This document shows positions 39,948 through 48,942 of a DNA stretch of 64,000 nt, in pieces (the stretch's first letter is position 1; every line of letters starts with the position of its first letter). Origin of the DNA: Gammaproteobacteria bacterium (lineage in GTDB: Bacteria; Pseudomonadota; Gammaproteobacteria; Pseudomonadales; Pseudohongiellaceae). Below the pieces are notes generated by a model. That model worked only from the letters and a program-made list of their open reading frames with translations, was not told the origin of the DNA and did no database searches. A program made the translations under genes and the position numbers. The stretch lies in NCBI GenBank assembly GCA_008081045.1, contig VMDC01000002.1, forward strand, positions 152,532 to 216,531, given 5' to 3'.

Positions 39948-40295
39948 AACAGGTTGAGGCGCTTCGATCCGATCTGGAGGCGCAGCACCACCCACTGTCA
40001 ACTTACCGGAAGGGTTCAGCTTTGTCCATGGTCAAATAGTGACCAAACTTTACAGCAAAATTCGGCTAAACCCCTGAGATATCAGGCATTTGGGAATTCG
40101 CTGCAGACCATTCGCAGACTCGGTGTTACAGCCGCTTGGTCACTTGTTCACGGGATTGACCGGTAGGAGAGAAGGGTGAAGCTGTGTGCCCGCAACGGTG
40201 ACTCTGCAGTCTTTACAACCTGAGCTCAAACGGCCGCGAACAGAGGGATACTCTCGGTTGCTCTGGGCTGCATCAGTTGAGTCATTGGGCCAGGC
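39948..40295. other. Gene-free spacer
   Basis: About 350 bp between the quinoprotein promoter region and the end of the lspA-like gene. No convincing frame, tRNA or terminator is seen. A short stretch near 40186-40202 resembles part of a cobalamin riboswitch core, but the rest of that motif is lacking. Confidence 0.4.
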
Positions 40296-40793
40296 TCAGC
40301 TCCCGGCTGTCTTCCGGTCCGTCGTGGTCTTGTTCAGCACAAAACTGATGATCAGCAAGGGCCAGATACCCAGGTGGATCATGACGTCGGCCGTGTTGAA
40401 TACATAATGCCAGAAGGGGATTTGCTGAATATCAATAAAATCAATGACGCTGCCGTAGACCAGTCGATCGGTGATATTGCTGGCGCCGCCTCCGACTACA
40501 AACCCAAAGCAGATGTACTCATAGCGTTCGAGGGTCGGATTGACTATCAGGTAGGCCGAGACGCCCACCAGCAGGCCGATACTGATCAAGCCGAAAAGCC
40601 ATCCGGACCCTTGCGCCAGTCCAAAAACGCCTCCGAAATTTCTCAGATGCGTGAGATGAACAAACCGGCTCAGCTCCAGCGTTGTGTTCTGAGGAATGGT
40701 GTTGTTGACCCAAAGACCGATTGCCTGACACAGCAACAGGACAGATAGGCTGATCACTATGAAGATCAAGATGTTGTGGTAGCGTCGTTCCAA
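40296..40793 (-). CDS. Divergent signal peptidase II (LspA) family protein
   Basis: 165 residues with four membrane segments. The catalytic aspartates of lipoprotein signal peptidase can be matched: Asp109 in SNITDRLVYG and Asp136 in FNTADVMI. The first family motif reads NFGGVFG in place of the usual NxGAAF. The housekeeping lspA normally lies next to ileS, which is not here, so this may be an extra paralogue. It cleaves, or would cleave, prolipoprotein signal peptides at the lipobox. It lies 150 bp downstream of the glpK-phosphatase pair on the same strand. Confidence 0.75.
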   Translation of the reverse strand: MERRYHNILIFIVISLSVLLLCQAIGLWVNNTIPQNTTLELSRFVHLTHLRNFGGVFGLAQGSGWLFGLISIGLLVGVSAYLIVNPTLERYEYICFGFVVGGGASNITDRLVYGSVIDFIDIQQIPFWHYVFNTADVMIHLGIWPLLIISFVLNKTTTDRKTAGS

Positions 40794-40945
40794 GGTTCTC
40801 GCTTCCTTCGCTCCCCGACGTGGCGTGCAAGCATATCACACGTCGCTTGCTCCGAGCGGCGCAGCACAGGCTGTCGCATCAGGTTTTCACTGTTCGGAGT
40901 TTCGGCTGGACGATGCGTGTCAGCAGGACGTTTGACTGAATGTCT

Positions 40946-41554
40946 TCACTGATCATAAGGCTGGTCGGCGTATTGCAGGATCCGATAATTATCCTCAGCA
41001 TCCACGCAGACAATACTGTGCGCACAGTTGTGCATTTGAGGTGGGGTCCAGAGTTGAGCCATGTGCCGCCCTTCGATGTGGGCCAGCACCGTTTTGATCA
41101 GGGCGCCGTGGCTGACCAGGGCGACGAGTTGACCCGCGTGTTTGAAATAGATGTCCCTGATTGCCGCCAGAGCCCTATTTTGCAACTGGAAGAAGGTCTC
41201 GGCGCCGGGCACATCGAATTTGTGGGGTTCTTGCCAAAAGTGGTGAAAGGATTCCGGGGACTCTGCTTCCAGTTCGGCATACAGCCTGCCTTCCCACTCG
41301 CCCATCTGAATTTCCCGCAAGGTATCAAGATAAGTGACGGGCTTCTCCCAGTCAGGAAAGGCATGGGCTACCGTCTGTCGAGTTCGCACACTGCTGCTGC
41401 AGTAGAGCGCATCGAACGGCACGGCGCTGATGCGGGCACCGAGCGTTTTGGCCTGCTCGATGCCCAGTTCGGTCAGTACGGAATCGCTTTGTCCCTGCGC
41501 TCGGCGCTCCTCGTTCCAGTTGGTTTGTCCATGTCTGATCAGATGCAATTCCAT
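40946..41554 (-). CDS. Histidine phosphatase family protein (phosphoglycerate-mutase-like)
   Basis: 202 residues. The phosphohistidine motif LIRHGQT has Arg7 and His8; GEWEGRLYAEL and SHGALIKTVL (second catalytic His) follow. Relatives include CobC, GpmB and broad-specificity phosphatases. It starts 5 bp after the glpK stop, so it is almost surely co-transcribed with glycerol kinase. A role on a glycerol-derived phosphate is possible but unproven. Confidence 0.85.
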   Translation of the reverse strand: MELHLIRHGQTNWNEERRAQGQSDSVLTELGIEQAKTLGARISAVPFDALYCSSSVRTRQTVAHAFPDWEKPVTYLDTLREIQMGEWEGRLYAELEAESPESFHHFWQEPHKFDVPGAETFFQLQNRALAAIRDIYFKHAGQLVALVSHGALIKTVLAHIEGRHMAQLWTPPQMHNCAHSIVCVDAEDNYRILQYADQPYDQ

Positions 41555-41559
41555 GACGT

Positions 41560-43047
41560 TCAGCGCTGGCTGCGTATGCGCGCGACAGCGTCCTGCCAGC
41601 CTGCGTACTGGCGGCTGCGCCAGTCTGCATTACTTTGCGGGGTGAAAGCGCGTTCGAGTTGCCATTTCGCCGCGATTGCGTCCAGCGAGTCGAAGACGCC
41701 CTGGTGAAGCCCTGCCATGTAAGCTGCGCCAAGTGCGGTGGTTTCAGTGATAGCAGGGCGATGTACTTCTGCATCGAGGACGTCTGCCAGTTTCTGCAGG
41801 ACGTAGTTATTTTTGACCATACCGCCGTCTACACGCAGCGTTGAGAGTTGTGCGCCATCCGCTGCGATAGCCTCAACCAGATCTTTCGTCTGATAGCACA
41901 CAGACATCAATCCGGCGGTGACGACTTCTTTGATGCCCGTATCACGCGTCATACCCAACAGTGCTCCTCTGGCATCAGGATCCCAGTAGGGCGCGCCGAG
42001 ACCTGTAAAAGCCGGCACTAAATAGACTGAAAGGTCGTCCCCGGTTTGTTCGGCGAGTGCCTCTGAGGCACCGGCGTCGTCAATCAGTTTCAGGCCATCG
42101 CGAATCCACTGCATCGTAGCTCCTGCCATGAATATACTGCCCTCGATGGCATAGGCTGGCTCTCCCTTGAGGCGATAGGCAACGGTACTCAGCAGCTGAT
42201 TGTCAGACTTGAGCACGTCTGTTCCGGTATTCAGCAACAGGAAGCAGCCGGTGCCGTAGGTGCTTTTTGCCATGCCTTTCTGGAAACAGCCCTGTCCGAA
42301 TGCTGCGCTTTGTTGATCGCCGATCATCCCGGTGATGGGGATGGAAGCACCGAAGAGAGAGGGCTCGGTGGTGCCGAAATCTGCGGCACAGTCCTTTACC
42401 TCCGGCAACACCGACGCCGGTACTTCAAACAGCGAAAGCAGGTCCTCATCCCAGGATTGCGACCGAATATTAAAAAGCATGGTCCGAGAGGCGTTGGTGG
42501 CATCGGTGAAGTGACTTTTTCCGCCGGTAAGTTTCCACAGCAACCAGCTGTCGACGGTGCCGAAAGCAAGTTCGCCTCGATCAGCGCGCGCTCTCGCGTC
42601 AGGGACGTTGTCCAGAATCCAGCGTATCTTGGTCGCTGAGAAATAGGGGTCCAGCAACAGTCCGGTTTTGCTCTGAATATCAGAGACCGTGTTCTGCTGC
42701 TGCTTGAGCTCGGCGCAGTAGTCGCTGGTGCGTCGGTCCTGCCAGACAATTGCATGATGGATCGGTGCGCCGGTTGATCTGTCCCAAACGACGGTGGTTT
42801 CCCGCTGGTTGGTGATGCCGATGCACAGGATATCCTCGGCCTGTACCTTGGCTGCATTCATGGCAGCCTCACAGCTTGCCAGTGTGGTGGCCCAGATTTC
42901 ATCCGCATCATGTTCTACCCAACCGTTATTCGGGAAATGCTGCGTGAACTCCTGTTGTCCGAGGCCTAACTGCTTGCCTTCGGTGTCAAATACCAGAGCG
43001 CGACTGCTGGTCGTGCCCTGATCGATCGCGAGGATTGCTTTGCCCAT
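41560..43047 (-). CDS. glpK: Glycerol kinase
   Basis: 495 residues, normal length, FGGY family. ATP + glycerol gives glycerol-3-phosphate. Opening [17 protein letters not shown], with [23 protein letters not shown] and [11 protein letters not shown] conserved. Divergent from glpD across a 218-bp intergenic region containing an inverted repeat. No glpF facilitator gene is nearby. Confidence 0.96.
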   Translation of the reverse strand: MGKAILAIDQGTTSSRALVFDTEGKQLGLGQQEFTQHFPNNGWVEHDADEIWATTLASCEAAMNAAKVQAEDILCIGITNQRETTVVWDRSTGAPIHHAIVWQDRRTSDYCAELKQQQNTVSDIQSKTGLLLDPYFSATKIRWILDNVPDARARADRGELAFGTVDSWLLWKLTGGKSHFTDATNASRTMLFNIRSQSWDEDLLSLFEVPASVLPEVKDCAADFGTTEPSLFGASIPITGMIGDQQSAAFGQGCFQKGMAKSTYGTGCFLLLNTGTDVLKSDNQLLSTVAYRLKGEPAYAIEGSIFMAGATMQWIRDGLKLIDDAGASEALAEQTGDDLSVYLVPAFTGLGAPYWDPDARGALLGMTRDTGIKEVVTAGLMSVCYQTKDLVEAIAADGAQLSTLRVDGGMVKNNYVLQKLADVLDAEVHRPAITETTALGAAYMAGLHQGVFDSLDAIAAKWQLERAFTPQSNADWRSRQYAGWQDAVARIRSQR

Positions 43048-43167
43048 TCTGTATGTCCTGTGTGTCCATTGAATTGCGGTGTCTGCAGGCTGAATGCTCA
43101 GCCTCAGACAATCTCTCTGGCTGATTCGTGCGGAAAAACATGCCTTACACAGTTGCCGTCGAGAAAT

Positions 43168-43202
43168 TTCGCTGAGGTGTCATGTTACACTAACTCAGCG
43201 AA
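43168..43202. promoter_or_regulatory. Inverted repeat in the glpK-glpD divergent promoter region
   Basis: TTCGCTGAG and CTCAGCGAA, perfect 9-bp arms 17 bp apart, enclosing a second small repeat GTGT/ACAC. It lies 120 bp from glpK and 63 bp from glpD. It is a candidate operator for a glycerol-responsive regulator such as GlpR; it does not clearly match the E. coli GlpR consensus. Confidence 0.5.
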
Positions 43203-43265
43203 TGTAGGGTGACAGGTACGGGGCCTTTCGGCATTTCGCGATCTGGCTGATTTCAATTTTTCAGA

Positions 43266-44756
43266 GTGACAAAGTCTCAATCAGAGTTTGATCTGCTGGT
43301 TATTGGTGGCGGTATTAACGGTGCTGGCATAGCCGCTGATGCCGCCGGCCGGGGTTTGTCCGTTGCGCTGTTGGAGAAAGGCGATCTGGCCAGCGCCACT
43401 TCTTCCTGGAGTTCAAAGCTGATTCACGGCGGTTTGCGCTATCTCGAAAATTATCACTTTGGTCTGGTCAGGAAATCGTTGAAGGAACGGGAAGTGCTGA
43501 CCACTGCCGCCCCTCATCTGGTGACGCCACTGGCCTTTCAGATTCCCATGCTGCCAGAATCCCGCAGTGCAATCCTGCTGCGCTGCGGGCTGTTCCTTTA
43601 TGACACGCTTGCCACGCGCAAACACTACAGTGCTTCCCGAGCAGTCCGGTATCGGGCTGACAGCCCGCTCGAGGCCTCTATCAGGAAAGGGTTTGAGTAT
43701 TGGGATGCGCAGGTGGACGATTCGCGTCTTGTGGTGGCCAATGCTTTGCAGGCTAGGCAGCGCGGTGCAGTTGTTCTGACCCGCCATGAGGTGACGGACG
43801 CCTCAGCCCATCCGGAAGGCTGGTCTGTTGCGGTAAAGGATCACCTTTCGGCCATCAGGAAAACGCTGACTTGCAAAGTGCTGGTGAATGCAGCCGGTCC
43901 CTGGGTGAGTCAGCTTGATGGCAAAATCGCCGGCAGCGAAAAGGCGCATCCGTTGCGACTGGTCAAAGGCAGTCATCTTGTTTTGCCGAAGCTCAGTGCA
44001 CAGAACAAGGCATTCCTTCTGCAGCATGAGGATGGCCGGGTTGTGTTTGTGATCCCTTATCTGGATGACTATTCCCTGGTAGGAACCACAGAGGAGGAAT
44101 ATTCAGGGGATCTCGATGTGCCTCAGATTTCAGAATCAGAGGTCAGTTACCTGCTGAAGATCGTGAATCACTATTTCAAGGTGAACGTCAGTGATGAACA
44201 GATTGTGGGGGCGTTCTCCGGGATTCGCCCGCTGATAGAGAATGAAGGCGAGCAAGCCAGCCGGGTCTCGAGGGACTACCGTTTGCAGCTGAACAGACTG
44301 CCAGCGCCGTTGCTCTCTGTTTATGGCGGTAAGGTCACCACTTACCGTTTGCTGGCCGAACAGGTGTTGGATCGATTACGGGAGTTTTTCCCGGCTATGA
44401 CCGGAAGCTGGACAGCAAGCGCTGTCCTGCCCGGTGGTGATTTCGCAGCGCAGGACGAGCTACAGCAGCAGCTGGCAGAGCGATACCCCTGGCTGAGACC
44501 GGATCTCATCAGACGCTGGCTGAACGCGTATGGAACCTGTGCGGCAGAAATTGTTGGAGCGGCGCGCAGCATGGGTGATCTGGGGGTCTGTTTCGGTGCC
44601 AATCTTTTCCAACTTGAGGTCGACTATCTTTGCGCCCGGGAGTGGGCGATCACCGCTGAAGATATCCTCTGGCGCCGAACCAAGCTCGGATATGTGTTCT
44701 CCGAGGAGGAGGTCAGCTCCCTGTCTCACTACCTGAAGCAGCGCCGGCAGATGTAG
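43266..44756 (+). CDS. glpD: Aerobic glycerol-3-phosphate dehydrogenase
   Basis: 496 residues. Membrane-associated FAD enzyme oxidising glycerol-3-phosphate to dihydroxyacetone phosphate and passing electrons to quinone. FAD motif VIGGGINGAGIAADAAGRG near residue 12, SSKLIHGGLRYLE near 48, and SVYGGKVTTYR near 352. The start is a GTG without a clear Shine-Dalgarno. It completes glycerol use with the divergent glpK. Confidence 0.95.
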   Translation: MTKSQSEFDLLVIGGGINGAGIAADAAGRGLSVALLEKGDLASATSSWSSKLIHGGLRYLENYHFGLVRKSLKEREVLTTAAPHLVTPLAFQIPMLPESRSAILLRCGLFLYDTLATRKHYSASRAVRYRADSPLEASIRKGFEYWDAQVDDSRLVVANALQARQRGAVVLTRHEVTDASAHPEGWSVAVKDHLSAIRKTLTCKVLVNAAGPWVSQLDGKIAGSEKAHPLRLVKGSHLVLPKLSAQNKAFLLQHEDGRVVFVIPYLDDYSLVGTTEEEYSGDLDVPQISESEVSYLLKIVNHYFKVNVSDEQIVGAFSGIRPLIENEGEQASRVSRDYRLQLNRLPAPLLSVYGGKVTTYRLLAEQVLDRLREFFPAMTGSWTASAVLPGGDFAAQDELQQQLAERYPWLRPDLIRRWLNAYGTCAAEIVGAARSMGDLGVCFGANLFQLEVDYLCAREWAITAEDILWRRTKLGYVFSEEEVSSLSHYLKQRRQM

Positions 44757-44844
44757 CCCTGACCCGGGGTGTGCGTCCGATCAGCATCGCGACAGTTTAA
44801 CGGCCTGCTCCGTGAGATTTCGTCTGGAGCGCTTCTTTCCTGCC

Positions 44845-44861
44845 AGCCTATGCGATAGGCT
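44845..44861. promoter_or_regulatory. Short perfect palindrome upstream of the propeller-amidohydrolase gene
   Basis: AGCCTAT, a GCG loop and ATAGGCT, 38 bp before the start at 44899 and 89 bp past glpD. With no T-run it may be an operator or a weak hairpin. Confidence 0.3.
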
Positions 44862-44898
44862 CTGATTCCGGCAGCAGAACTGTTCAGGAGATCAGAAC

Positions 44899-47448
44899 AT
44901 GATCCTATCACCGTCTCGTTTTTCGTTTACCGGCCTTTTGAGTGTGTTGTTGATCTTGATCGCAGGTATGCCCATGCGGTCAGAGGCGCAAGCCAGAGCC
45001 TATCCAGAGGCTCTGAGTGGTGGAAACTACATGCACAATTTTTATTTTCCGCCGGCGCCGAGCTCAACGCCCTGGGCGCCTGATTGGTCCCCTGACGGTG
45101 AATGGCTGGCTGTTGCCATGCACGGATCGATATGGCGGGTGGATCCACAAAGCGGTGAAGCATTCGAGCTCACTTATTCAGACGCCTACCACTCTTCTCC
45201 GGATTGGTCTCCTGACGGTCGCTATATTGTCTACACCGCAGATTATGACCACCAGCGCATACAGCTTGAAGTACTCGATCTGGAAACCGGTGCCGTTACC
45301 CGCTTGACCGACGATACAGGAGTTTACACCGATCCGGTGTTTTCTCCTGACGGATCACGAATTGCGTACGTTTCCACAAATCCCAACGGCTACTTTAACC
45401 TTTTTGTCCGCGAGTTTAAGGATGGCGAATGGGCCGGTGAAGCAGTCGCTGTCTCTTCAGACAATGACTACGGGAGCAACAGGCTCTATTTTGGTAATTG
45501 GGATATGCACATCAGTCCGGCGTGGTTTCCGAACGGAGAAGAACTCCTCGTCGTCTCAAACAGGAATGTCCCCTTGGGATCGGGTAATGTGCTTCGCGTT
45601 CCCGCCGTTGAAAACGGGATTGCCTCAGCAACAACGGTGCTCGCGGAGCAGACACTATATCGGACGCGACCTGATGTTTCGCTTGATGGTAAACGATTCG
45701 TCTATACCTCCACGCGTGGTGCCGCAGATCAATACAACAATCTCTATGTTCAGCCCACGTCTGGCGGTGAACCCTACAAGCTGACTTTCTACACTCATGA
45801 TGCTTTTCATCCACGCTGGTCCCCGGATGGTGAATGGATAGCGTTCATTTCCAATGAGCTTGGGGTGTCACGCCTGATGTTGCTTGAGACCTATGGAGGT
45901 AAGCTGGTTGCGGTTGATATCAAAGAGCATCGGTATCGGCGGCCAACGGGCGTACTCAATGTCCGTGTAGTAGAAAAGGGGACAACTGACCCAATACACC
46001 ACCGGGTTCATCTGACAGCCAGCGATGGTAAGTTTTACGCGCCACTGACTGCTTACGCGCGTACCAGCGGCCGTGGAGATCCGATGTTTCACAATCCGGG
46101 CGAATTTTCCATGCAGTTACCCGTGGGCGAGGCCGAGCTGACCTTTGTCAAAGGATTTGAATTTTTTCCGCAAACCGTCTCCATTGAAATTCAGGAAGGA
46201 GAAGTGTCCAGCCTGAATGTTGAGCTTGAGCGCCTGACCGACATGGGGGCAAAAGGATGGTTCAGCGCTTCAACCCATGTGCACGCAAACTATGCCGGCA
46301 ATCTTCATAATACCCTTGAGAACTTGATGATGATGTCCCGCGCGGAGGATCAGGATCTCGTGCTTGAGCAAGTCGCGAATAAAGACAATCGTATTCTGGA
46401 TTATCATTACTTTGAGCCGGGTGGTCAGGCGCATTCGATCTCTGAGCCAGATCAGATTGTTGTCGTCGGGCAGGAGTATCGTCCCCCGTTTTATGGCCAT
46501 ATTTTCATGTTCGGATTGTCAGAACATCTCATTTCTCCTTTCGTGACCGGATATGAGGGTACGGCCATCGAAAGCCTTTATCCGAGTAACACTGACATGA
46601 TGCTCAAGGCGAAAGCACAGGGTGCGGTTACCGGTTATGTCCATCCCTACAACGGAGACAACGATCCCTTGCTCGGCAATCTCGGGGGAGGAAAGGGATT
46701 TATGGTTGATGCGGCGCTCGGCACGGCCGATGCGCTGGAGTGGTCTGATGCCAACCGTGCCGGTTTTTACCCGCTCTACGCGGCGTGGAACAACGGACTG
46801 AAAGTCACAGCAACCGGGGGCGAGGATTCCATCAGCTCTCTTCATCGAAGCAAGCTGCTCGGTTCCCTGCGTACCTATGTTTATACAGGCAGCCAGGGTC
46901 TGGACATGCAGGCGTGGTTTGAGGCGATGAAAAAAGGGCGGGCGGTAGTCAGTTCAGGACCTTTGCTTGAATTCAATGTGGAAGGCGCGCTTCCCGGAGA
47001 TACAGTATCGCTGCCGGCAGGAGGGGGTGAGGTTACACTGCGGGGCTGGCTTCGCTCAGTCACTGACCTGGAAAGCCTTGCGCTTGTCTGCAACGGCCAG
47101 GAAGTCGAGCGAATTGAGTTTTCTCGCAATACGCAGCGCTATGATCTGGAAACTCAGCTTCAGATTGAGCGCAGCGGCTGGTGTCATCTCAGGGCTGAGG
47201 GCGCGCCGGGCGACCGCTTTCCGATGGATGTTGCCTACACACAGGCGTTTACTAATCCGGTCTGGTTTCAGGTCGGTGATGAGCCCATTCGAAATCCCGA
47301 GTCCGCCAGCTACGGTTTGCGCTGGATTGACAGGCTTCAGGAATTAGCCGACAGCTGGCCCGGTTGGCGCTCGGAGCGCGAAAAGGCCCATGTCTATCAG
47401 CAATTCGATGCGGCGAGGGATGTGTATCGGGCTAATCTTGATCAGTAA
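44899..47448 (+). CDS. Secreted fusion of a TolB/WD40-like beta-propeller and a CehA/McbA-type PHP metal hydrolase
   Basis: 849 residues. A signal peptide ends near SEAQA (about 33). Residues about 55-335 hold repeated PD40 motifs (APDWSPDGEW, SPDWSPDGRY, DPVFSPDGSR, HPRWSPDGEW). Residues about 350-445 form a beta-sandwich linker. A PHP-like metallohydrolase domain follows, with THVHAN (His460, His462), GYVHPYNGDN and TGGEDS. CehA-type proteins hydrolyse esters or carbamates, but most members are uncharacterised. AGGAG lies 9 bp before the ATG. Its 3' end overlaps the convergent antiporter gene by 17 bp. Confidence 0.8.
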   Translation: MILSPSRFSFTGLLSVLLILIAGMPMRSEAQARAYPEALSGGNYMHNFYFPPAPSSTPWAPDWSPDGEWLAVAMHGSIWRVDPQSGEAFELTYSDAYHSSPDWSPDGRYIVYTADYDHQRIQLEVLDLETGAVTRLTDDTGVYTDPVFSPDGSRIAYVSTNPNGYFNLFVREFKDGEWAGEAVAVSSDNDYGSNRLYFGNWDMHISPAWFPNGEELLVVSNRNVPLGSGNVLRVPAVENGIASATTVLAEQTLYRTRPDVSLDGKRFVYTSTRGAADQYNNLYVQPTSGGEPYKLTFYTHDAFHPRWSPDGEWIAFISNELGVSRLMLLETYGGKLVAVDIKEHRYRRPTGVLNVRVVEKGTTDPIHHRVHLTASDGKFYAPLTAYARTSGRGDPMFHNPGEFSMQLPVGEAELTFVKGFEFFPQTVSIEIQEGEVSSLNVELERLTDMGAKGWFSASTHVHANYAGNLHNTLENLMMMSRAEDQDLVLEQVANKDNRILDYHYFEPGGQAHSISEPDQIVVVGQEYRPPFYGHIFMFGLSEHLISPFVTGYEGTAIESLYPSNTDMMLKAKAQGAVTGYVHPYNGDNDPLLGNLGGGKGFMVDAALGTADALEWSDANRAGFYPLYAAWNNGLKVTATGGEDSISSLHRSKLLGSLRTYVYTGSQGLDMQAWFEAMKKGRAVVSSGPLLEFNVEGALPGDTVSLPAGGGEVTLRGWLRSVTDLESLALVCNGQEVERIEFSRNTQRYDLETQLQIERSGWCHLRAEGAPGDRFPMDVAYTQAFTNPVWFQVGDEPIRNPESASYGLRWIDRLQELADSWPGWRSEREKAHVYQQFDAARDVYRANLDQ

Positions 47449-48844
47449 GTACAGTACTGCTGCTGCGCAGCAGACCGAGACCTGCACTCGCCATGGTGAC
47501 AGCAACCATGGCGTTCAGGTAATTGAAGAACGCGTATGGCGCATAGTCCAGCGCACTGATTCCCAGAGTGGCGCTGTAAAAAGCGCCCGCTGTTGTCCAG
47601 GGAATTAAACCGGTAGTCAGGGTAGAACCCTCTTCAACTGTTCGCGACAGGATCGCCGGGTCAAGACCTCGCTCCCGATATTTCAGCTGGAACAACTGGC
47701 AATTCAGAATAATCGAAATATAAGCCTCTCCCATGGCCATATTCCCGATCAGACCTGACACCAGGGTTGTGACAACGAGTGAGGCCACCCGCTGCACCCG
47801 TGCGATGATGCCGCTGAGCAGCACGCGAAGAAAACCTCCACCGTGCATGAGACCGCCCAGCGCCAGAGCCATAATTGCCAGAATCAGAGTCCAGGCCATA
47901 CTGAAGATGCCTCCGCGGCCCAGCAAATTGTCCAGATTTTCGATGCCCGTGGTGCCAGGGGAATTGGCCCACAACGCATTTAAGACCTGCGACGTGTCAC
48001 TTTGCTGGTAAAGAATTGCGATGAGAACGGCAAGCAAAATGCTGGCGGACATGGCGACTTCGGCGGCCACGCGTCTGATGCTCAGGGTGGCAAGCAGCAC
48101 AATTGGCAGCAGAGTGATCAGCGGTGCCAGACGATATTCGCTGCTCAGTGCTGCTCGAATGGTCTCGATTTGCGTCCCGGCAAGCTCGGAATTGCCATAC
48201 CGCGTGCCGATCAGGGTAAATAGGGTGAGCGCAATTAAAAACGAAGGCACTGTGGTAAACAGCATGCTGTAAATGTGGCGGTACAGACTGGTCTCTGCGC
48301 TCATTGCTGCCAGATTGGTCGTGTCCGAGATAGGAGACATCTTGTCTCCGAATGTTGCCCCTGAGACCACCATACCCACGACCACAGGGAGAGGGATACC
48401 GAGCGTGTCGCCCATACCGACGAACACAACGCCCAAGGTTCCCACGGTGCCCCACGAAGTACCGGTCGCAACTGACATGAGTGCGCAGAGAATCATCCCG
48501 AGTGGCAGAAAAAGGCCCGGTGTCAGCCAGGCCAAACCATAGTGCATCAAAGTGGCAATGGTCCCGCTGTGCATAAAGCTGGAAATCACCATACCGATCA
48601 GAATAAAAATATAGATCGCGGGTAAGGCACGGTGAATGGCCTGCCCCATCAGGGCGCGTATTTCAGGGTAGGGCAGGCCCAGATATCGAATGTTCGCGCC
48701 TACCCAGATCAGGCACATAAACACAAGCACGTGTAAATCTATGTGCATCGCGAACAAGCCGATGGCGATCACGGCAACCACTGTGCTGAAGCAAAGGAGT
48801 GATTGAGCAAAAGAAGGAACAGGTGTAGATTGAGCGTCCGACAT
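47432..48844 (-). CDS. NhaC-family Na+/H+ (or substrate) antiporter
   Basis: 470 residues, about 11-12 membrane segments. The family signature GATFGDKMSPISDTTNLA is near residue 160, with GTSWGTVGTLG before it. NhaC-type proteins exchange sodium for protons; relatives exchange malate/lactate or amino acids. The start at 48844 (MSDAQST) is chosen because the longer frame begins inside the neighbouring promoter region; 48862 is an alternative. It is divergent from the alpha/beta hydrolase gene. Confidence 0.85.
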   Translation of the reverse strand: MSDAQSTPVPSFAQSLLCFSTVVAVIAIGLFAMHIDLHVLVFMCLIWVGANIRYLGLPYPEIRALMGQAIHRALPAIYIFILIGMVISSFMHSGTIATLMHYGLAWLTPGLFLPLGMILCALMSVATGTSWGTVGTLGVVFVGMGDTLGIPLPVVVGMVVSGATFGDKMSPISDTTNLAAMSAETSLYRHIYSMLFTTVPSFLIALTLFTLIGTRYGNSELAGTQIETIRAALSSEYRLAPLITLLPIVLLATLSIRRVAAEVAMSASILLAVLIAILYQQSDTSQVLNALWANSPGTTGIENLDNLLGRGGIFSMAWTLILAIMALALGGLMHGGGFLRVLLSGIIARVQRVASLVVTTLVSGLIGNMAMGEAYISIILNCQLFQLKYRERGLDPAILSRTVEEGSTLTTGLIPWTTAGAFYSATLGISALDYAPYAFFNYLNAMVAVTMASAGLGLLRSSSTVLTDQD

Positions 48845-48942
48845 CCGGGCAGCATATGACATGCCAGAGAGAAAAGCCAAACGCTGTCGAGCCCCGGGTT
48901 TAAGGCAGTGCGGACAAATCACCCTCATACGGAAACGCGTCA

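Noticed and set aside
40120..40210. Sequence resembling part of a cobalamin riboswitch core (CCCGCAACGGTGA)
   Set aside because: The conserved GGGAA box and paired regions are not found, and no plus-strand gene follows for 3 kb.
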